A stretch of 43,689 bases of DNA, from assembly GCA_022560025.1 (NCBI GenBank), contig JAFISE010000219.1, forward strand, positions 1 through 43,689, in the 5' to 3' direction. The notes below the pieces were generated by a model that was not told the DNA's origin, did no database searches, and was given only the letters and a program-made list of their open reading frames with translations. Made by a program: the position numbers and the translations under genes. Numbering within the stretch: position 1 is the stretch's first letter; every line of letters starts with the position of its first letter. Shown in pieces: positions 10,068 to 21,957 of this stretch. This DNA comes from Stagonosporopsis chrysanthemi. Lineage: Eukaryota > Ascomycota > Dothideomycetes > Pleosporales > Didymellaceae.

Positions 10068-11059
10068 TTTGAGCGCGGTACGTCAGCACCAATGTTGCGG
10101 TCAATCCTTCTCACGAGATATACACAGTTTTGGATCAGCGGCAGTATGCAGAACGCAGAGGATGGCTGGCCGATTGTTGGCCGGCAGCGTCTTCTTAAGC
10201 TGGTAGCTGTTGCGTAGGGACGGCTTCCATACTCATCCGACGCCATGCTTCCCCACAAAAGCGAACCTGGGGGTTGGGGTATGTAGCCGAGGCCGCTAGA
10301 GAGGGTTGTAGAGGCCGACAGAATGACGTAAGCGTGTTGATCTTAGGCCTTTCCCAATCAGGCGTTTTTAGAGAGACAGTGTCGAAGAAAGAACCCAATC
10401 AGCCTTCAAGAGTGGCTAGCAGGGCGTTATGGATACGTGCTAAGGTAAGATAGTTGCTTTGGTAAAGATATAACGCAGCGCGCTTCCCTTCCGCCCTCCA
10501 CAGTGTTGTCTGTGATCGGCAGGCCGAATAGAGCTTTGCCGATGCGAGACTTCTCCGAGCAGCCTGGGCGCGGAATTACAACGGAATCGCAGTCGTCTTA
10601 GTGGTGGACCTGACTCGACCATCAAGAGAATTATCGACCGTGCTGTCGACTGGAGATTTTCCATCAAACTCGAGTAGAACATTGGGAAATAATGTAGCAC
10701 CATCGATGGTTGTAATTGTGGTCACGCTCGAGAGGCCTGCAGCCCAAACGTGATACGCAAAATCGGCGCGTCATGACTGCTCTGTTGGTGGTTGGACCTC
10801 ACTTCACCACCACTTACAGCTCGTCTTCACCTTCTGTGTCAAATAAGAAATGCCCGGGTAACTGTGCGTGCTTGTGAGAAAGTTTTGCAAATCAACTGTC
10901 GAAACTGCAACACCTTTGTACCGCCCGTCAGCCTTGTCACATCAACTCCCCGCTTCACGACGTCGTCGCATACAGTCCTGTCCGCCGTTGCTTCTGTACC
11001 TTCACTGTACATTTCGTAAACTTCTGGATCTTTGCCGATCTGGAAAGGATAGAGTCGCG
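10068..11059. other. Divergent intergenic region, no gene recognised
   Basis: About 1 kb between the minus-strand acyl-CoA synthetase and the plus-strand AlkB-like gene. It presumably carries both promoters. No domain-bearing frame and no tRNA-like B-box was seen. Confidence 0.6.
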
Positions 11060-14000
11060 ATGGGTGCTTCAAAACGCAAAAGGCAGTCCACGGACTCGGC
11101 CATTGCAGACATGGCAGGCGAGGGCTCGATGTCGACAGAATGCGACACTCAGCAGCAATACACAGCCTGTTCAGAACCAGCGAAACAGAGTGGCAGCGGT
11201 TGCTTCATAGAGAGGCTAGCATTCGACGCTCGTGATTTTGGAACAGCTGCTTCCCAGCGGCCATGCAGGGGCGGAGCATCTCGTATAGCACCTTCACCAC
11301 CAACACCCAAGGAGCCACCACAGAAGCGAAGAAGAGGCGCCAGAAATCACTCCAATGCCATGCCTACCTCAGGGACGACCCAGAAACCTGTTGAAGAGAT
11401 GGTCCCGCCAACCCTTGCTTTTGGAGTGAAAGGAAAGTCAGCGGAGCGTGAGCAAAGGCCTGAGCACGATCAGGCAGCCACAGGGTTGCCCTCTCCGCCG
11501 CCTACCCTGGAGAAGACCACGTTTGGAAGCCCTCTCCAGCCGTCACTCCGCAGATCGGGTCGCGAACGACGTCCTACAGAGCGAGCTCAGGAGTCTTCGA
11601 TTGAAGAGCCGACACCCTGCAAGAAGAAGTCTAGAACGAAGACTGTTGATGTGCATGAAAGTCAACCAGAGAAGTCGCAGATCAAGAGGTCTTGCATTGT
11701 TCGTCTGCGTGTGCCATTAGCTGTTATTGCTCAACAACAAGGCGAGTCGATGTCTTTCACCGGATCGTTCAGCCATCGAAGGAAGGATCATGACGGTAGC
11801 TTGGAAGAATCGCAAATTTCTGAAAAAGAGGTCCGTAGGTACTCGTACTCGGCCAAGAGCATTGCTGACATACACTTGTAGAACCAAAGTTGCCCCTACC
11901 ACAGCCCGGAGGCGTTCGCGCAACCACAGCCAGAGCCAATACTGGCAGACAGTCAGGACTCTGAATCTTCACAGACTGCGCCTGATGATCATAATGCGAC
12001 ATCACGGGTTGCAGCCTACCTACAGGAGCACTTCCAGCATGGCAGCAGCTTGTCCAACGGGCGCTTCAGTACCTCCACCTTGATGTCGAGGCCAGAGGGG
12101 CGACCACTATCCTTAACACTTGAGACATCTCCACAGGGACATGGAGACGTCGTCGCAGCGCCAGTCAACGCTAACGATTCGTGGCAAACGCAGCCCACGG
12201 TGCCTTTGAGTCGGCCAGGGAGTATGTCCTGCTTTCTCATCTATCTTCCAATCGACTGATCATCTTCAGGCTCCCATTACCCGAGTGTCGACACCGAGGC
12301 ATCGGCGTCTGCGCAAGTATCTGTATCGATCCACCCATCGCAAGTCACGACAATTGACGAGGTATCAATCCAACTGCCAGTGATCGAGGAAGCTCCCAGC
12401 AAGCAAGAATTGCACAGCATCGCCGACCAACTGTTTGCTCATCGCAATTGTGGACCGCCGAAGCCTGAGCCTGTTGGCCAGCCGCCAGTCTGGGCTGATG
12501 CACGCATGGATCTTTGCGAGACTCTGCACTACTTCCGCAGCTATCAAGGCGCCTGCCATTCCACCGGTGGCTTCGTCAGAGGTTTCATGTTCGATAAAGT
12601 CGCTCATCCACGTGACTACACAGACAGCAATGTAGTCATTGCACGGGCGGGCGGCGGGCAGGTACGAGACAAGGACTCTGGTGAGATGAAGGCTACTGGA
12701 GACCAAGTTGAGGGCACAGTCTCACAAAACCTACGAAATTGCATGCTCCATTACAATCCAGTGGTGATCATCACAGGCATCGACAATCCGCACATGCCCT
12801 CCCAGCCCCCGCACCAGTACTGTGTGCTGGACTACTTCAAACCGACCCATATCTGGAGCGAGAAGAGCGGTGGCAGCAAGATCGTGCGGTACCGCTTTGA
12901 AAAACTCAACGCGCGGAGGGACTCGTGGTGGCGCGCAAAAGACGTCGAAGATTCAGTCGAACTCGGCTCACTCCCGCCAGCTTTCAGCAAGGCCTGCGGT
13001 ACCTGCGCGCGCGAGTCGCTGCAGATTTACCTCAACGGCTGGATGTGTCTGCAACCCACCTGCGGCTCCTTCTGGCTCATCTTCCCCTCCAGCACTGACT
13101 ATCTTCGTGGCAGCGAGCCTTTCGAGCCCGACGAAGCATCACTGGTCTACGATCCGCGCTTCCTCAAATCTCATACCCCTTGGCCCAACGATTCGCACAC
13201 CTACCCTCTCACCTTCACTTCCGCAACAACATCCTCCCACGCGGTCCCAGGCGAAGACACATCCGAGGCCTTCGCCCGCGGCGTCGTCTGCCCTCAGTGT
13301 AACCGCTGCGTCCCGCGCCTATCCTGGGCCGGCTGGGAGTGTTCTTGCGGCTGGACCAGACGCCCTCCACATGTCCTCATCCCCGCGCTCTCCACCCGCG
13401 AGCCCCTGTGGCCCTTGTCGGATACTTACACGCACTCACGCGACACGCACTCCCCGCTCGTAAGCGTGCATGTTGACTTCGCACACGGCTACCGCGTCAA
13501 CACCTATACACTGCCCGGTATTGACGGCTATGTGGTGCACATGATCGCCAATGCGCGCGTAGTTGCCGAAGCAGGGGGGCCGGATGATTTGTTTGAAGAA
13601 CTGCAGCAGAATGATATCGGGCTGAGACGACGACCGATGGAGGGCGGGATGCTGAAGGGTGGGATGTATACAAGGCATTTCTGCGTGAACTATGGAATGC
13701 CGTATAAGTTCATTGCGGCAACGGAGTCACACCCCTTTCCCGCGTCTCCCCACCCTGTCACTACAGCGAGAGACAGGCTGGACTGGGCAGCACGGTTCGT
13801 TCTGTCTCAACTGCCCCCCCGCTCTTCCACTTCGCCTCCCCTTTCCACTACAACAAACACGCCGCCATCGCCCTCGACATCATGTAACGACACTTCCACC
13901 TCCCACCCCACCACCTACACCACCCACCCCTTCAACGAAGTCCTCGCCCTCAGCTACTTTGAATCCCAACGCATCTCCTACCACGACGACGGCGAATCCG

Positions 14001-14461
14001 GTCTAGGCCCCACAATCGCCACCCTCTCCCTCGGCTCCCCCGGGCTGATGAAACTGCGCCTGAAAGCAAAACACCACCTCGGCGTCTCCAACTCGGGGAT
14101 CTACACCGACGCGCCCCCGCTCCCCGGCTGCGTCGCCCACGCCGCCCGCGCATCACTGGTCCCCGAGCTGGCACAGTTCAAGCACAGCAGCACGCCCGCG
14201 GCGTACAGACAGCGGCTCAAGGAGATACCGCGCGAGTTGGGGCTCAAGCGCTCGGGGAGCGCGCGGGATGCGCTGACGTTGAAGTTAGGGCATGGCGATG
14301 TGGTGGTTATGCATGGGGAGGCGGTGCAGAGGTATTATGAGCATGCGGTTGAGCACGCGGGCAAGTTGCGGTTTGCGCTTACGTCGCGGTACATTGATCC
14401 GCTGTCGGTGGCCGAGGGGGAGCGGCCGATGGATGCTGCGGCTAGAGGGGAGGAGGTGTGA
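11060..14461 (+). CDS. AlkB-like 2-oxoglutarate/Fe(II) dioxygenase with cysteine-rich modules
   Basis: Proposed exons 11060-11830, 11882-12221 and 12270-14461 give 1,100 residues. Intron 2 (GTATGT-CAG) is clear. Intron 1 (GTCCGT-TAG) is inferred from frame continuity and is less certain. Residues 1 to about 400 are disordered and Ser/Pro/Gln rich with basic patches (GASKRKRQ, PPQKRRRGARN) that could be nuclear signals. Two cysteine modules follow: CGTCARESLQIYLNGWMC with CLQPTCGSFW (from about 613), and CPQCNRCVPRLSWAGWECSC (from about 711), probably zinc-binding. The C-terminus is an AlkB fold: SYFESQRISYHDDGESGLGP with His942 and Asp944, IATLSLGSPGLMKLR, then GHGDVVVMHGEAVQRYYEHA with distal His1062, and FALTSRYI with the 2-oxoglutarate-binding Arg. 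This suggests a nuclear nucleic-acid (or protein) demethylase. Substrate is unknown. Confidence 0.78.
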
Positions 14462-15211
14462 GAGCTGGGAGACGTGGAGACAACAAGGGCAATGCGTTAG
14501 CATACGAGGGGAGGCTGAATTTTTTCACCGTTGCGCAGCAGAAAATGAATTGGACACCATACTTCCACAACCAACAAACAATGTGCCGAGTGCTGTTTTT
14601 ATCGTCATACTCTGTAGCTCAATCGAGTGTGTGCTATGATAGACAGGGATCCGTAGGCGCACGTCACGCCACAACGGAGGTTAGCCCAACGGTCTCGCCC
14701 CAACACGGCAATAACTTCAACTTCTATTGAACGCAGATGCACCCTGGTCCCAGTAGTCCAACGGTAACGGTAACGGTCGCTTGAAGGGGTGCCAAACCGC
14801 GTGGATATTCTCGAGTGAATGTGGGTGATTTTTCGGACTACGTGTATGTACGTATATTGGTTGGTATGTTTTGAGCGGATCGATGGAGTGACTCAAGGCT
14901 AGCTGCACGGTGAAGAAGTGTACTGCGCAGTGATGTGCGGCGATTTGAGCGAATGATTTTGTGTCCCAGAGGTGGCCGGCCGTGTGGATTTTCATTGAGG
15001 TGAGGAAGGAACAGGGAAGTCTCTTCTTTTCCCTTTCCTCATTGTCGCGATGGCGATGACGATGTGTACACAGTCCAGCGTCTGTATATTCGGAAGACTA
15101 GCTGCGTACACCCCTGAGCAAGCATCAGTGCAGGCAAAATAGACTATTGATGTGCTTGACCAAAACAAAATACCACCAACTCCTCGTCTCCATGATTTAC
15201 CACCTCGCACC
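14462..15211. other. Convergent intergenic region, no gene recognised
   Basis: 750 bp between the 3' ends of the two oxygenase genes. A short TAACGG-type triple repeat sits near 14762-14778. No coding domain recognised. Confidence 0.6.
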
Positions 15212-16420
15212 TCACACCCTCATCCCACCCCTCCGCATACTCCCCTCCTCAGTACCACCACTCTTCTCCCACCCCTTCGGATCTCTTCTACCCAACGCCC
15301 GCCTCAAGATCCACTCTTTGGCAGTGACCTCGTCTTCCCCCGACTCTTTTCCCTCCTTGTTCCTCTCTCCTTCCCCTTCGACCAAACTCTTAAGCACAAC
15401 ATCATCCTCCGGTCGCGAGAAATACACCAAACTCCACCTCACCACTTCCCTCTGCGCCCCCGGCGGCGCCACAACGCGATGGATGTTGCTTCTCAACGTG
15501 CCGTCTGAGAACTTCACCAGTGCGTCGCCGAGGTTGATGATGCAGTGGCCGGGGAGGGGACGCACATAGCACCACCCGTCCTGACAGAGCATCTTCTCCT
15601 TCTCGCTCATCGGGCGCTCGTGCTCGATGCCATTGCCATTGCCGGCATCAGACGTTGGGGCAACTGGCTCCATGCCCTCAGGCAACCTAACCTGCAGCCC
15701 GCCCGCGCGATTGAACAGCACCGTCACGCTCCCGAAATCCGTATGCTCGCCCAGACTAACCTTCTCCATCCCCACCTCCTGCGGCGGCGCGCGCACAAAC
15801 CGCACCTGATCGCCGCTCCTCGCGCTCAGCCTGTGTTTTCCCAGCAAACCCCCTTCCTCTCTTACCCGCGCCGTCAATCGCAACCGCTGCTGCAGCACCT
15901 CCAACACCGCGCTGCAAACCTCATGACTCCCCTCCACAAACTCGCGAAACAGCCGCCTCTCCCCTTCGCCCGCCAAACACCCCGGAACCGGCAACCCCTC
16001 CCCCTCTTCGCCATCCAAAACCCACCCCTTCCCCACATTGAAAAACTCATTCCCGTCCCTCCCCCCCTTGGCATCCACAAACCCGCCTCCCAGCCCTTTA
16101 TACCCGAGATAACTGCCCCGGTCCTTAAAATCGTACTTCTCCTTCTCCTCGACGGGCAGGTCGAAGAAGCGCGGCATGAGCTCGAACAGCGCCGCGGCGG
16201 AGGAGAGGAGAGAGCTGCCCTGCGGGCCGTCGAGCGCGAGGTAGAAGAAGCCGAGGGAGAGGCAGGCGGAGAAGCAGCGGGCTTGTTCGGCGGGGGAGTG
16301 CGCGAGCAGGGATGAGAGGGAGAGGGTGAGGAGGGGGGCGGTGGGGATGTTAGTTGGGAAGGGGGGCAGGGGAGGAGAGGAGCCTGGGGAGGGGGGAGAT
16401 GAGTGGTTTGAGTGCGGCAT
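15212..16420 (-). CDS. 2-oxoglutarate/Fe(II) oxygenase, isopenicillin-N-synthase fold
   Basis: Single exon, 402 residues from ATG at 16420. An upstream in-frame ATG at 16528 would add 36 residues without family similarity. The N-terminal DIOX_N-type region is visible (TAPLLTLSLSSLLAHSPAEQ, ACLSLGFFYLALDG, FFDLPVEEKEKYDF, RGSYLGYKGLGGGFVDAKGG). The catalytic jelly roll has SLGEHTDFGSVTVLFNRAGG with His226 and Asp228, then INLGDALVKFSDGTLRSNIH with distal His314, and the 2-oxoglutarate motif RWSLVYFSRPE. All iron ligands are intact, so it should be active. Such fungal enzymes hydroxylate or desaturate small molecules, often in secondary metabolism or gibberellin-like pathways. The substrate cannot be deduced. 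An acidic/basic low-complexity tail (GEGERNKEGKESGEDE) is unusual. It is unrelated in fold subgroup to the AlkB-like neighbour. Confidence 0.85.
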   Translation of the reverse strand: MPHSNHSSPPSPGSSPPLPPFPTNIPTAPLLTLSLSSLLAHSPAEQARCFSACLSLGFFYLALDGPQGSSLLSSAAALFELMPRFFDLPVEEKEKYDFKDRGSYLGYKGLGGGFVDAKGGRDGNEFFNVGKGWVLDGEEGEGLPVPGCLAGEGERRLFREFVEGSHEVCSAVLEVLQQRLRLTARVREEGGLLGKHRLSARSGDQVRFVRAPPQEVGMEKVSLGEHTDFGSVTVLFNRAGGLQVRLPEGMEPVAPTSDAGNGNGIEHERPMSEKEKMLCQDGWCYVRPLPGHCIINLGDALVKFSDGTLRSNIHRVVAPPGAQREVVRWSLVYFSRPEDDVVLKSLVEGEGERNKEGKESGEDEVTAKEWILRRALGRRDPKGWEKSGGTEEGSMRRGGMRV

Positions 16421-16920
16421 TGTGGTGTGGTAGATGCTTGGTCTAGCGAGAATGGACCCAGGTTTATGATGTCTAGTCAGCCCCAATCGAGGGATCAAAG
16501 AGCGTTTATGAGATGAATTCGAGGTCAATCGAGGCCGAATCTATTCTGAAGTCGGGCGAGGATGCACATGGTCTTGATATAGCTAGAGTGGACCGAGGTG
16601 GATGCAGGCGCGGGAGCTACTGGAAACGCGGGGTAGTCGGATGAAATCAAGGACACGACACAACAATACAGGTAGGAGACACTCATTTCATTACTATCCA
16701 CAGATGTCACCAAAGATCATGCTCATACCCGAACCAAGCAGCACTTGCTTAGGCGCAAGGCTGAGCCCTGCCCAAGGTAGTACGCCAGCCAAGCAATGAA
16801 CACCAGTTATAAACACAAGTCAAGACCGGAACGAACTCCCAATGCCTCATTATACATGTTGACCTGGGGAGTCAATGAAAGTTGGGTCGTACGTCATGAA
16901 CGAGACTAACCATCAGACGC
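16421..16920. other. Intergenic region, no gene recognised
   Basis: Promoter side of the isopenicillin-N-synthase-like gene and 3' flank of HEX1. No additional gene seen. Confidence 0.55.
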
Positions 16921-18724
16921 TTACAGCCTGGAGCCGTGGACGACCTTGTAGTCGACAGCCATTTCGAGACCATCGTCGTTGATGACAAGGATGCGAACGG
17001 AGCCGCGGCCGTTGTCGAACGACTCGGACAGACGCTGAGAGAGACCGCTCTGGTCAAGAACGGGGAGACCCTGCTTGACATCGCCGGACTCGGTCATGGC
17101 AACAACGCGGCCATCCTCACGGATGTCGAGAACGCGGTACTGCTTGAAGACAGGGCCGAGCATGTTCTGGACAACGACGGACGGGGCCGGGTTGGAGATG
17201 AAGCTGGACTCCTCGTGCAGCTGCTTGGTGAACAGGTCAACACCGAGGTAGCGGTGCTGGCCAGTCTGCGAGGAGGTGGTGATGCGGATGACCTGGCAAG
17301 GGCGGCCCTGGAGGATCAGGAGGTCGCCAATGCGGATGTGGTGGCAGGGGATGGTGATGGTGTTGGCGGAAGCCATCTTGCGTGCGGTCGCGGGAGCGGC
17401 GGGGACGTAAGGAGTAGGAGTGTAGGGGGCGACTGCGGGGCGGGACCTCTGGACGGGAGCTCCGGACGAGACGGGGCGGCTGGGCAGAGGAGCGGGGGCG
17501 GCAGAGACGTGCGAGGGAGCTGCGTGCGAGGGAGCGGGGGCAGCAGAGACGTGGGAAGGAGCCTTGGACGAGTACTTCTCCTTGACGATGATCTCTTCCT
17601 TGTCGTCGGAGTACTTGCTTCCGGCGTACGAGTCGGAGTGGTGGTGGTGGTGGCGGTGGGGGTGGATGGGGTGGGCTACACGCTCAGCGACCTTGTGGGC
17701 GACCTTGTGTGCGGCGTTGTGGGCGGCGTCACGGAACGAATGGTATTGACCTTCGTTGTCGTAATATCCCATGGACAGGCGGTGACGCTTGGAGGGCTCA
17801 GCGGTGGAACGAGCAGAAGACTCTACTCGGACCTCAGGATAGCGTCGGTCGACGGTGTCCTGGTGCTTGGCAGTGAAGGTCTCGCGGGTGTAACCAGAAC
17901 GGACGTCGTCGATGATGGGGCGGGTACGCTCACGGTATTGACGCTCGGAAACGTCAATTTGAGTGGGGACGTAGTCGGTAGCAGGGCCGTGGACAGTGTT
18001 GAAGTGACTGTCGTAGGTCTTGTCCTTGATGTCGATGTGGGTGTGGGAGTGAGAAGGTTGGGGCGGGAAGCTGGGAGGAAGGAAGGTCAGCTATGGGCAG
18101 GGAAGAGGAGATGTGGGAAAAGTGGGGCCATGCGTGTCGCTCTGACAACAACAGAGCGATTGGGCTTAGCGCCGGCCCGTGGCTGCTAGCGGCCAAGCTC
18201 AGGGGCTGGGGTGGTTGGGCGCGGTGCTGGGGGGAGGGGGGCCGTGCTGGATGCGCTGGCCGCTAGCAGCTGGCAAAACAAAGTTGGGACGGGAAAACAA
18301 ACGCAGCGCGAGGCAAAATACAATAAAATAAGGCTTACCGGTCGGGCTGGCGAGACTCGCGAGACTCGTACTGGGACTGGCGCTCGAAGTGAGTGTGAGC
18401 ACGCTCGGGCTGGCGGTAGCGCGTCTCCTCGTGGATGTGGACCTCTTCGCGGAGCTGCTGGGGCGGCGGCGGCTGAGGACGGCGGTGCTCTTCTTCGACG
18501 ATGCGGATCTCTTCCTTGATGTGCGTGTCGCGAGGCGGCTGCTGCTGCGGCTGCTGGTGGTGGTGGACGGTGGCAGTGAAGGATTCGTGCGTCTCTTCGT
18601 GCCCTTCCCGTCCGTGTGCTTGAGGCTCAGGTAGCTTGACTTCGCCTTCTACCTTTGTGGTGGTGGTCTCCTGGCTGACCGCGTTCCGATACGCAGACGG
18701 GAAGACACTGAAGGGGATCGGAAC
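16921..18724 (-). CDS. HEX1: Woronin body major protein HEX1, long N-terminal form
   Basis: The C-terminal 150 or so residues are unmistakable HEX-1: TITIPCHHIRIGDLLILQGR, QHRYLGVDLFTKQLHEESSF, VVVQNMLGPVFKQYRVLD, ending VVHGSRL with PTS1 signal SRL. HEX-1 has an eIF5A-like fold and self-assembles into the crystalline core of Woronin bodies, peroxisome-derived plugs that seal septal pores after wounding. The main exon is 18070-16921. A 268-nt intron (18338-18071, GTAAGC-CAG) joins in phase 2 to an upstream exon ending at 18339 and open back to about 18724. This exon encodes a His/Gln/Glu-rich extension (HHHQQPQQQPPRDTHIKEE, EEVHIHEETRYRQPERAH). The extension contains no ATG in frame, so the true long-form start lies further upstream and is unresolved. 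The internal start MGYYDNEGQYHSFRD at 17772 matches the classic HEX-1 N-terminus and would give a 283-residue short form. Alternative splicing of HEX1 is documented in Magnaporthe. Confidence 0.93.
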
Positions 18725-18824
18725 CTGCGCTGTCAGCTGTCATGGTTGCGGTGCTCGGCGCAATTGAGCGTACTCGTGCTTCAAAATCCAGTTTGCCGGA
18801 GTCGGTGCGTTATTCTTAAAACCC

Positions 18825-18850
18825 TTCGAACCGTTCGAAAACAATTCGAA
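18825..18850. promoter_or_regulatory. Three TTCGAA palindromes upstream of HEX1
   Basis: TTCGAA occurs at 18825, 18834 and 18845, just upstream of the first available ATG (18743) on the minus strand. Clustering of a 6-bp palindrome three times in 26 bp is unlikely by chance, but no binding factor is known to me. It lies in the 5' leader or core promoter. Confidence 0.35.
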
Positions 18851-21343
18851 AGGAATCAAGAACAACTTCTTGGCTCCTTTGGAGGGTTGTGATGGGAGTG
18901 CTGGGAAAGTGCAGCGACGTGATGGTGCAGTAGCGGGGCGAGGTGGAGGAGGGATGGAGCTGTGAGGCGAGGAGGGGGTCAAGTAGATTGGCGGACAGGT
19001 GCCGTCAGCTGGGTCGTGTGGTGAGCGACGGTTTCACAGGGCAGCCCGGCGCTGCTGGGAAGGAACGATGGGGAGCTGTCCGCATCCGGCCTAGCTTTGT
19101 TGTGCTGTGGCAGGAACACGCCTAGCGCCTCTCCTTTTCGCGCCTCGCTGCCTCGCTGCCATGCTCCGCAACGCTTCAGTCTGTAACCGAGGCTGCTGCA
19201 GCGGCGCAATTCCAGCAGCTGAACACGGCGCGGCTGTTGCCCGGACGATCTGGGTGCAGAGGGCGTCGCAATGGCAGCAAATTGGCGCTCGCCGACTCCA
19301 CAGAGCTGCCGGGAGCTCCTTCCACCCTTGCGCAAGAGCATCAGCACTGCTGCGGGCCCACCGCACACGCGTGGAGCGTCTCGATTGGCGCTGGCTCTCG
19401 ACCTCATGCAGCGATCGATATGGTTCGCGCGTCGCAGGCATTTTCCAGACAATCTTGCAGCCCGTGTTGCGTGTTCGTGCAGCTGAACGACCCAGCCACT
19501 CATTTTCTGACGCGCAGCTGGTTGGCTGGAGCTGTGCGGGAGGCAGGGGTAGCTTGCTTGTAGATCGCGGCTAGCCGGCCCAAGCTTCACGTGCAACGAC
19601 ACCACCGTCGAACCGCCGGTGCCAGGTGTTGTTTGGGTCGCAGGTTGACGAATTGACCAGGCCCAGGCCGGCGTGCTGCTTTGGCTCGGTGGTGAGCCAT
19701 TGCTTTTGAGGACCTTGTTTCTTCGCTGCCGCTAGACGTCATTGACACAGATTCCGAAACGGCCATAGACGCGTTACAATGGCGATCAGTCAAGAGCCAA
19801 ATGTAATTCTGTCTGTGCCTAGCAGCCTCCGCGTCAGCGACAAGCCGTCGCTTGAAGTCGAGGCCAATTGCTGTCGGTAAGCGTTGTTGCAGTCATGCTC
19901 AGGAATTTATCTCTCGTCTTGGTCGAGCTCTGTACAGCTTCTGGGCGTAATCCACAGCCCTGAAAGGTCGGGCTGAAATCTCACACAAGAAGCAGAAACT
20001 CTCCGTCTCTCATTGATATCAATGAAGTCTTCTCTGTGGTTGGACCCAGCTCTAAAACATGCCAGTGTATGGGTGCGTGTTGAGGTCTGAGTACCTCCAT
20101 GGCTCACAGACAGTAGGAGCAACTGACTGTCGAGGTCTGGTTCGGAATACCTCGATTGCTGCAAGATCTCGTGGCTAAAGGCACTGAAATCGCCTCTTCG
20201 TCACTCCTGGCTATTCCAAGCAACCGAGTGCAACATCTGCCGTACATCGCCGCCTCGTGCTTGGAAGAGACCCAGCAATGTCACTGAAGGTGTCGATTCG
20301 TTCTTCTGTGCAGCTCGTCTCTGTCCATGGCAGCTGTAACACCCATCAGCAGAGGATGCTGGACTGTGCGACTGGGATGCCGCCACTTGGTATCATCACG
20401 TCCGTCCATGGGTGCGACATGTAAACCGAGCTCGGCTTCCTTCCGACCCACGTACCACACCGGATGGCAGCAAGATACTTCCAGCATAGGTCAACTTCCT
20501 CGTAAACCAACAACCCGTTGAAGTCTCTCTCCTTTTGTGCATCTGATCGTCAAGATGCTGATTTCGCCCCGCCTTTGTACCTCATTTGCTTCCGTGTCTA
20601 GCGCTACTGACATGGGCTCGGTGACACAGTACCGTTTTTGACGTCGGCAGCCAGATTAACACTCACCGTCTTGCAGACCATTATCAGCCAGGTCTTCTCA
20701 AAAGATGTCCCGCTTCACCGTCAGCCAGGTCATCGCTGCTCTAAGTACACCAAATCCCGCGCCTTCGTTACCACGTTGCCTATCTAGGAGTCCTGCATTC
20801 CAAGCCACGGCTGCACAAAGGCAATCTACGGACATTCCAGCACTGCACCGACTTCCTCTCCACGCGCAGATGACAGCTGTCAGCAGTCGAATGTCTCATC
20901 CAGCACTGCTCGGATTGAGCCATGAACGGCTTCGACTGCCCATTACGGCTTGACTTGATCAAAATCGCTATGTTGCGGGTTCTCACCAGGTCGAGGATGC
21001 GACTTACAAACCACCGCCACCACCCCTGCCCATTCCTGTCCCGTCCGGACCCGTTACGTTGCCTCGTAACCCTGAGTACTTATTGGGAAAGCAAGGCACT
21101 GTCGGTCCTTGGCTCCCTTGTACCGAAGCGACGAGGCGAACTTCACTGGGGAAACGGGACATGCGATCAGCCGTATTGCAGGCGTCCGTATAAAGAAATC
21201 CCGGCCCGGATGTCTGCAGCTCACCGTGTTTGCTCTGCAGGTCGGATACAAGCTGGTCCTCACAGTCAGTGATCTGTGAACTACAAAGAGCTTCGTTTCC
21301 GCGACTCCAGTACACCACCATCTTTGTCAAGCTACACCACGAC
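18851..21343. other. Gene-poor region between HEX1 and chitinase
   Basis: About 2.5 kb with several frames of 60-200 codons on both strands. None has a recognisable domain, consistent codon pattern or plausible introns. It contains the HEX1 promoter (minus) and chitinase promoter (plus). No tRNA or transposon signature was seen. Confidence 0.5.
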
Positions 21344-21878
21344 ATGCGGTTCACATCAGCATGGGCGCTGCCCGCGCTGCTTAGTTCGGCAAGCGCACGC
21401 TTTGTCATGTACGCGGATCAGTAAGTTTGCTGTTCTCAAAATGGGTATATACATTTCTAACCATGTGTAGATGGCACACCACTCGGCCGACCAGCCCTGA
21501 AGATCGTGCCGGCATCGATCATGTCATTCTCGCGTTTGGTAACCGTTCACTGGGGACATCAAGAGCCACTGCTAACACGGCAAGCTGCTGCAAACAACAC
21601 TGCGGCCTACTCACCCTATGTTCCAATCTCCACCATCCGCTCGGAATATCCCAACGCGAAAGTTCTGATTGGTATGCTTCTTCACTCACAGGTAGTATTC
21701 TTATGCTTACCAAGACAGCTGTCGGCGGATGGGGAGACGACATCGGGTTCAACACAGTCTCCCAGTCAGACTCTAGTATACAACAATTCGCCAAGGATGT
21801 CAACACCATGCTCACGAATACTGGCGCTGACGGTGTGGGTAAGTAACATTTCAATTCTTCACGAAGCCCTCACAGTAT

Positions 21879-21957
<79 letters not shown>

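Noticed and set aside
16936..18189. 417-codon plus-strand frame
   Set aside because: Antisense to HEX1, whose minus-strand sequence has unmistakable family similarity; the long frame follows from codon bias.
18979..19605. 208-codon minus-strand and 155-codon plus-strand frames upstream of HEX1
   Set aside because: Mutually antisense, no domain or codon support.
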